A stretch of 64,000 nt of DNA. It comes from Candidatus Thermokryptus mobilis. Lineage in GTDB: Bacteria; Bacteroidota; Ignavibacteria; Kryptoniales; Kryptoniaceae. Where the stretch lies: NCBI RefSeq assembly GCF_900070205.1, contig NZ_FAOO01000004.1, positions 53,454 through 117,453 on the forward strand. Direction: 5' to 3'. The notes below the pieces were generated by a model. That model made no database searches. It was given only the letters and a program-made list of their open reading frames with translations, and was not told where the DNA came from. The position numbers and the translations under genes were made by a program. Shown piece after piece: positions 62,727-64,000 of this stretch (the stretch's first letter is position 1; the number at the start of each line of letters is the position of its first letter).

Positions 62727-64000
62727 TTTGACCGTTGTCTTTCTTTTGGAGGGCGGGGAGTTCTTCGCCTTTTATTATTTTATCTATCTCATCACCAGTG
62801 AGAGTTTCTCTTTCAAGCAAAGCCCTCGCAAGGCGATGTAAAGCATCAATGTTCTCAAGTAAAATTTTCTCCGCTCTTTCCATACAAGTTATTACGATCC
62901 TTTTCACTTCCTCGTCAATTAAAATTGCTGTTTGTTCGCTATAATTTTGGTGTCTTGTTATTTCTTTGCCAAGGAAAATTTCTTCTTCTTTAGTTCCGTA
63001 TGTCAGGGGACCGAGTCGTTCGCTCATGCCCCATTCACAGACCATTTTACGAGCGATTGTCGTTGCCTTTTCAAGATCATCAGCTGCGCCGGTTGTTAAG
63101 GAGTTGAAAATTATCTTTTCAGCTGCCCTTCCGCCAAGTGCATATGTTATCAGGGCTTCAAGATATTCTTTTGAATAAGTGTGCCTTTCATCTATTGGCA
63201 GATAAGTTGTTACTCCAAGAGCTCTTCCACGCGGGATTATAGTTACCTTGTGCACTGGGTCTGCTTCGGGCAACATTTTCGCAACAAGGACATGCCCTGA
63301 TTCGTGGTATGCTGTTATCCTTTTTTCTTTTTCGGAGATGGCGACATTTTTTCTTTGGATTCCCATCATCACCTTATCTTTTGCCTCTTCAAAATCTTGC
63401 ATCGTAACGAGGTTATGGTTTTTCCTTGCTGCTAAAAGAGCTGCCTCATTTACAAGATTTGCAAGATCAGCACCTGAAAAACCCGGCGTTGATCTAGCTA
63501 TTATCTCAAGGTTGACATCAGGGGCAAGTGGTAACCTTCTGGTGTGAACCTTTAAAATTTCAAGGCGTCCTTTGACATCGGGTCTATCAACGACAATTTG
63601 TCGGTCAAATCTACCAGGTCTTAAAAGTGCCGGATCAAGAATGTCGGGTCTATTTGTTGCTGCGATTACAATTATACCGCTGTTCTCTTCAAAGCCGTCC
63701 ATTTCAACTAAAAGCTGGTTGAGTGTTTGTTCCCTCTCATCATGTCCTCCGCCAAGCCCAGCTCCACGATGTCTTCCAACAGCATCAATCTCATCAATGA
63801 AAACAATGCAAGGTGCAAGTTTCTTCGCTTGTTCAAACAAATCCCTAACCCTACTTGCACCAACCCCAACGAACATCTCAACAAATTCCGCACCGCTTAT
63901 TGACAGGAATGGAACTCCTGCCTCTCCAGCTACCGCCTTCGCAAGCAATGTTTTCCCAGTTCCGGGGGGACCTAAAAGCAAAACACCTTTTGGAATTTTC
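62680..64000 (-). CDS. ftsH: ATP-dependent zinc metalloprotease FtsH (5' end outside the window)
   Basis: The frame is open to the right edge ([17 protein letters not shown]), so the N-terminal membrane helices lie outside. About 440 residues are visible: Walker A GPPGTGKT, Walker [13 protein letters not shown], the second region of homology with [18 protein letters not shown], the zinc motif HESGH and the Asp ligand in [10 protein letters not shown]. The C-terminal tail is Asn/Pro/Ser-rich. FtsH degrades membrane and regulatory proteins. Its 3' end overlaps the lipid kinase-like gene by 47 bases. Confidence 0.96.
   Translation of the reverse strand, partial: KIPKGVLLLGPPGTGKTLLAKAVAGEAGVPFLSISGAEFVEMFVGVGASRVRDLFEQAKKLAPCIVFIDEIDAVGRHRGAGLGGGHDEREQTLNQLLVEMDGFEENSGIIVIAATNRPDILDPALLRPGRFDRQIVVDRPDVKGRLEILKVHTRRLPLAPDVNLEIIARSTPGFSGADLANLVNEAALLAARKNHNLVTMQDFEEAKDKVMMGIQRKNVAISEKEKRITAYHESGHVLVAKMLPEADPVHKVTIIPRGRALGVTTYLPIDERHTYSKEYLEALITYALGGRAAEKIIFNSLTTGAADDLEKATTIARKMVCEWGMSERLGPLTYGTKEEEIFLGKEITRHQNYSEQTAILIDEEVKRIVITCMERAEKILLENIDALHRLARALLERETLTGDEIDKIIKGEELPALQKKDNGQNETSPRVSPNPESKA

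Noticed and set aside
1-64000. CRISPR arrays, rRNA operons, insertion sequences, prophage or replication origin
   Set aside because: No regular direct repeats with spacers, no rRNA sequence, no transposase or integrase motifs, and no DnaA-box cluster were seen on either strand.

Overview
The window is AT-rich, densely coded DNA from a Gram-negative bacterium of the FCB group, most like Ignavibacteria or Candidatus Kryptonia. Two secreted proteins end in the YPNPFNPST-type C-terminal sorting domain used by type IX secretion. Lipid A genes (lpxB, lpxK), an outer-membrane barrel, many lipoproteins and a DUF4837-type lipoprotein point the same way. The Lys/Glu/Ile-rich proteins and very short spacers would suit a thermophile, but that is inference. 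The window holds about 60 protein genes and two tRNA-Arg genes. I saw no rRNA, CRISPR array, transposase or prophage.

Layout: 1-1.14 kb is the end of a secreted BNR-repeat protein, followed by two hairpins. 1.2-2.7 kb (minus) is an ECF sigma / anti-sigma / TonB_C lipoprotein operon. 2.7-12.7 kb holds a membrane methyltransferase, thiI, an M23 peptidase with sorting domain, a beta-hydroxyacid dehydrogenase, a GH18-like lipoprotein, an S9 peptidase broken by a frameshift, and a catalytic/non-catalytic M16 pair. 12.7-15.8 kb (minus) holds tRNA-Arg(CCT), a family X DNA polymerase split by a -1 frameshift, a PAP2-like protein and a barrel protein. 15.9-19.7 kb (minus) is a compact operon of two Ddl-like ATP-grasp ligases, a GNAT acetyltransferase and a lysine 2,3-aminomutase. 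This is the best candidate for an undescribed pathway. It is divergent from a DUF362 protein, a small RR-signal protein and an amidase.

22.6-26.5 kb (minus) runs panC, panD, a GlmU-like uridylyltransferase, an anchored carbohydrate-binding-like protein and an RlmI-like methyltransferase. 26.6-35.2 kb (plus) holds an SDR, an M28 peptidase, a flavin reductase/CBS/ferredoxin group, two more SDR proteins, an acyl-CoA dehydrogenase and an MscS channel. 35.2-37.2 kb (minus) is an Lrp-type regulator with glnA. 37.4-53.6 kb is a long plus-strand run: nfeD, slipin, PfkB kinase, a GH2 enzyme fused to a membrane domain, smc, a HAD phosphatase, a methyltransferase, lpxB, lpxK, a C26 hydrolase and ppdK, closed by a strong terminator. 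53.6-59.9 kb holds queA, an APC permease, ispD, a DUF1156-like DNA methylase, a decayed partner gene and tRNA-Arg(TCG). 59.9-64 kb (minus) holds a GGD-repeat DUF4097 protein, a DUF4837 lipoprotein, a polyprenol/diacylglycerol kinase-like protein and the 3' part of ftsH.

Most genes serve the envelope, cofactors or housekeeping. The unusual parts are the beta-lysine/ATP-grasp operon, the two genes broken by single-base frameshifts (PolX lies on a canonical U UUA AAA slippery heptamer), the GH2-membrane fusion, and the methylase with a decaying neighbour beside a tRNA.
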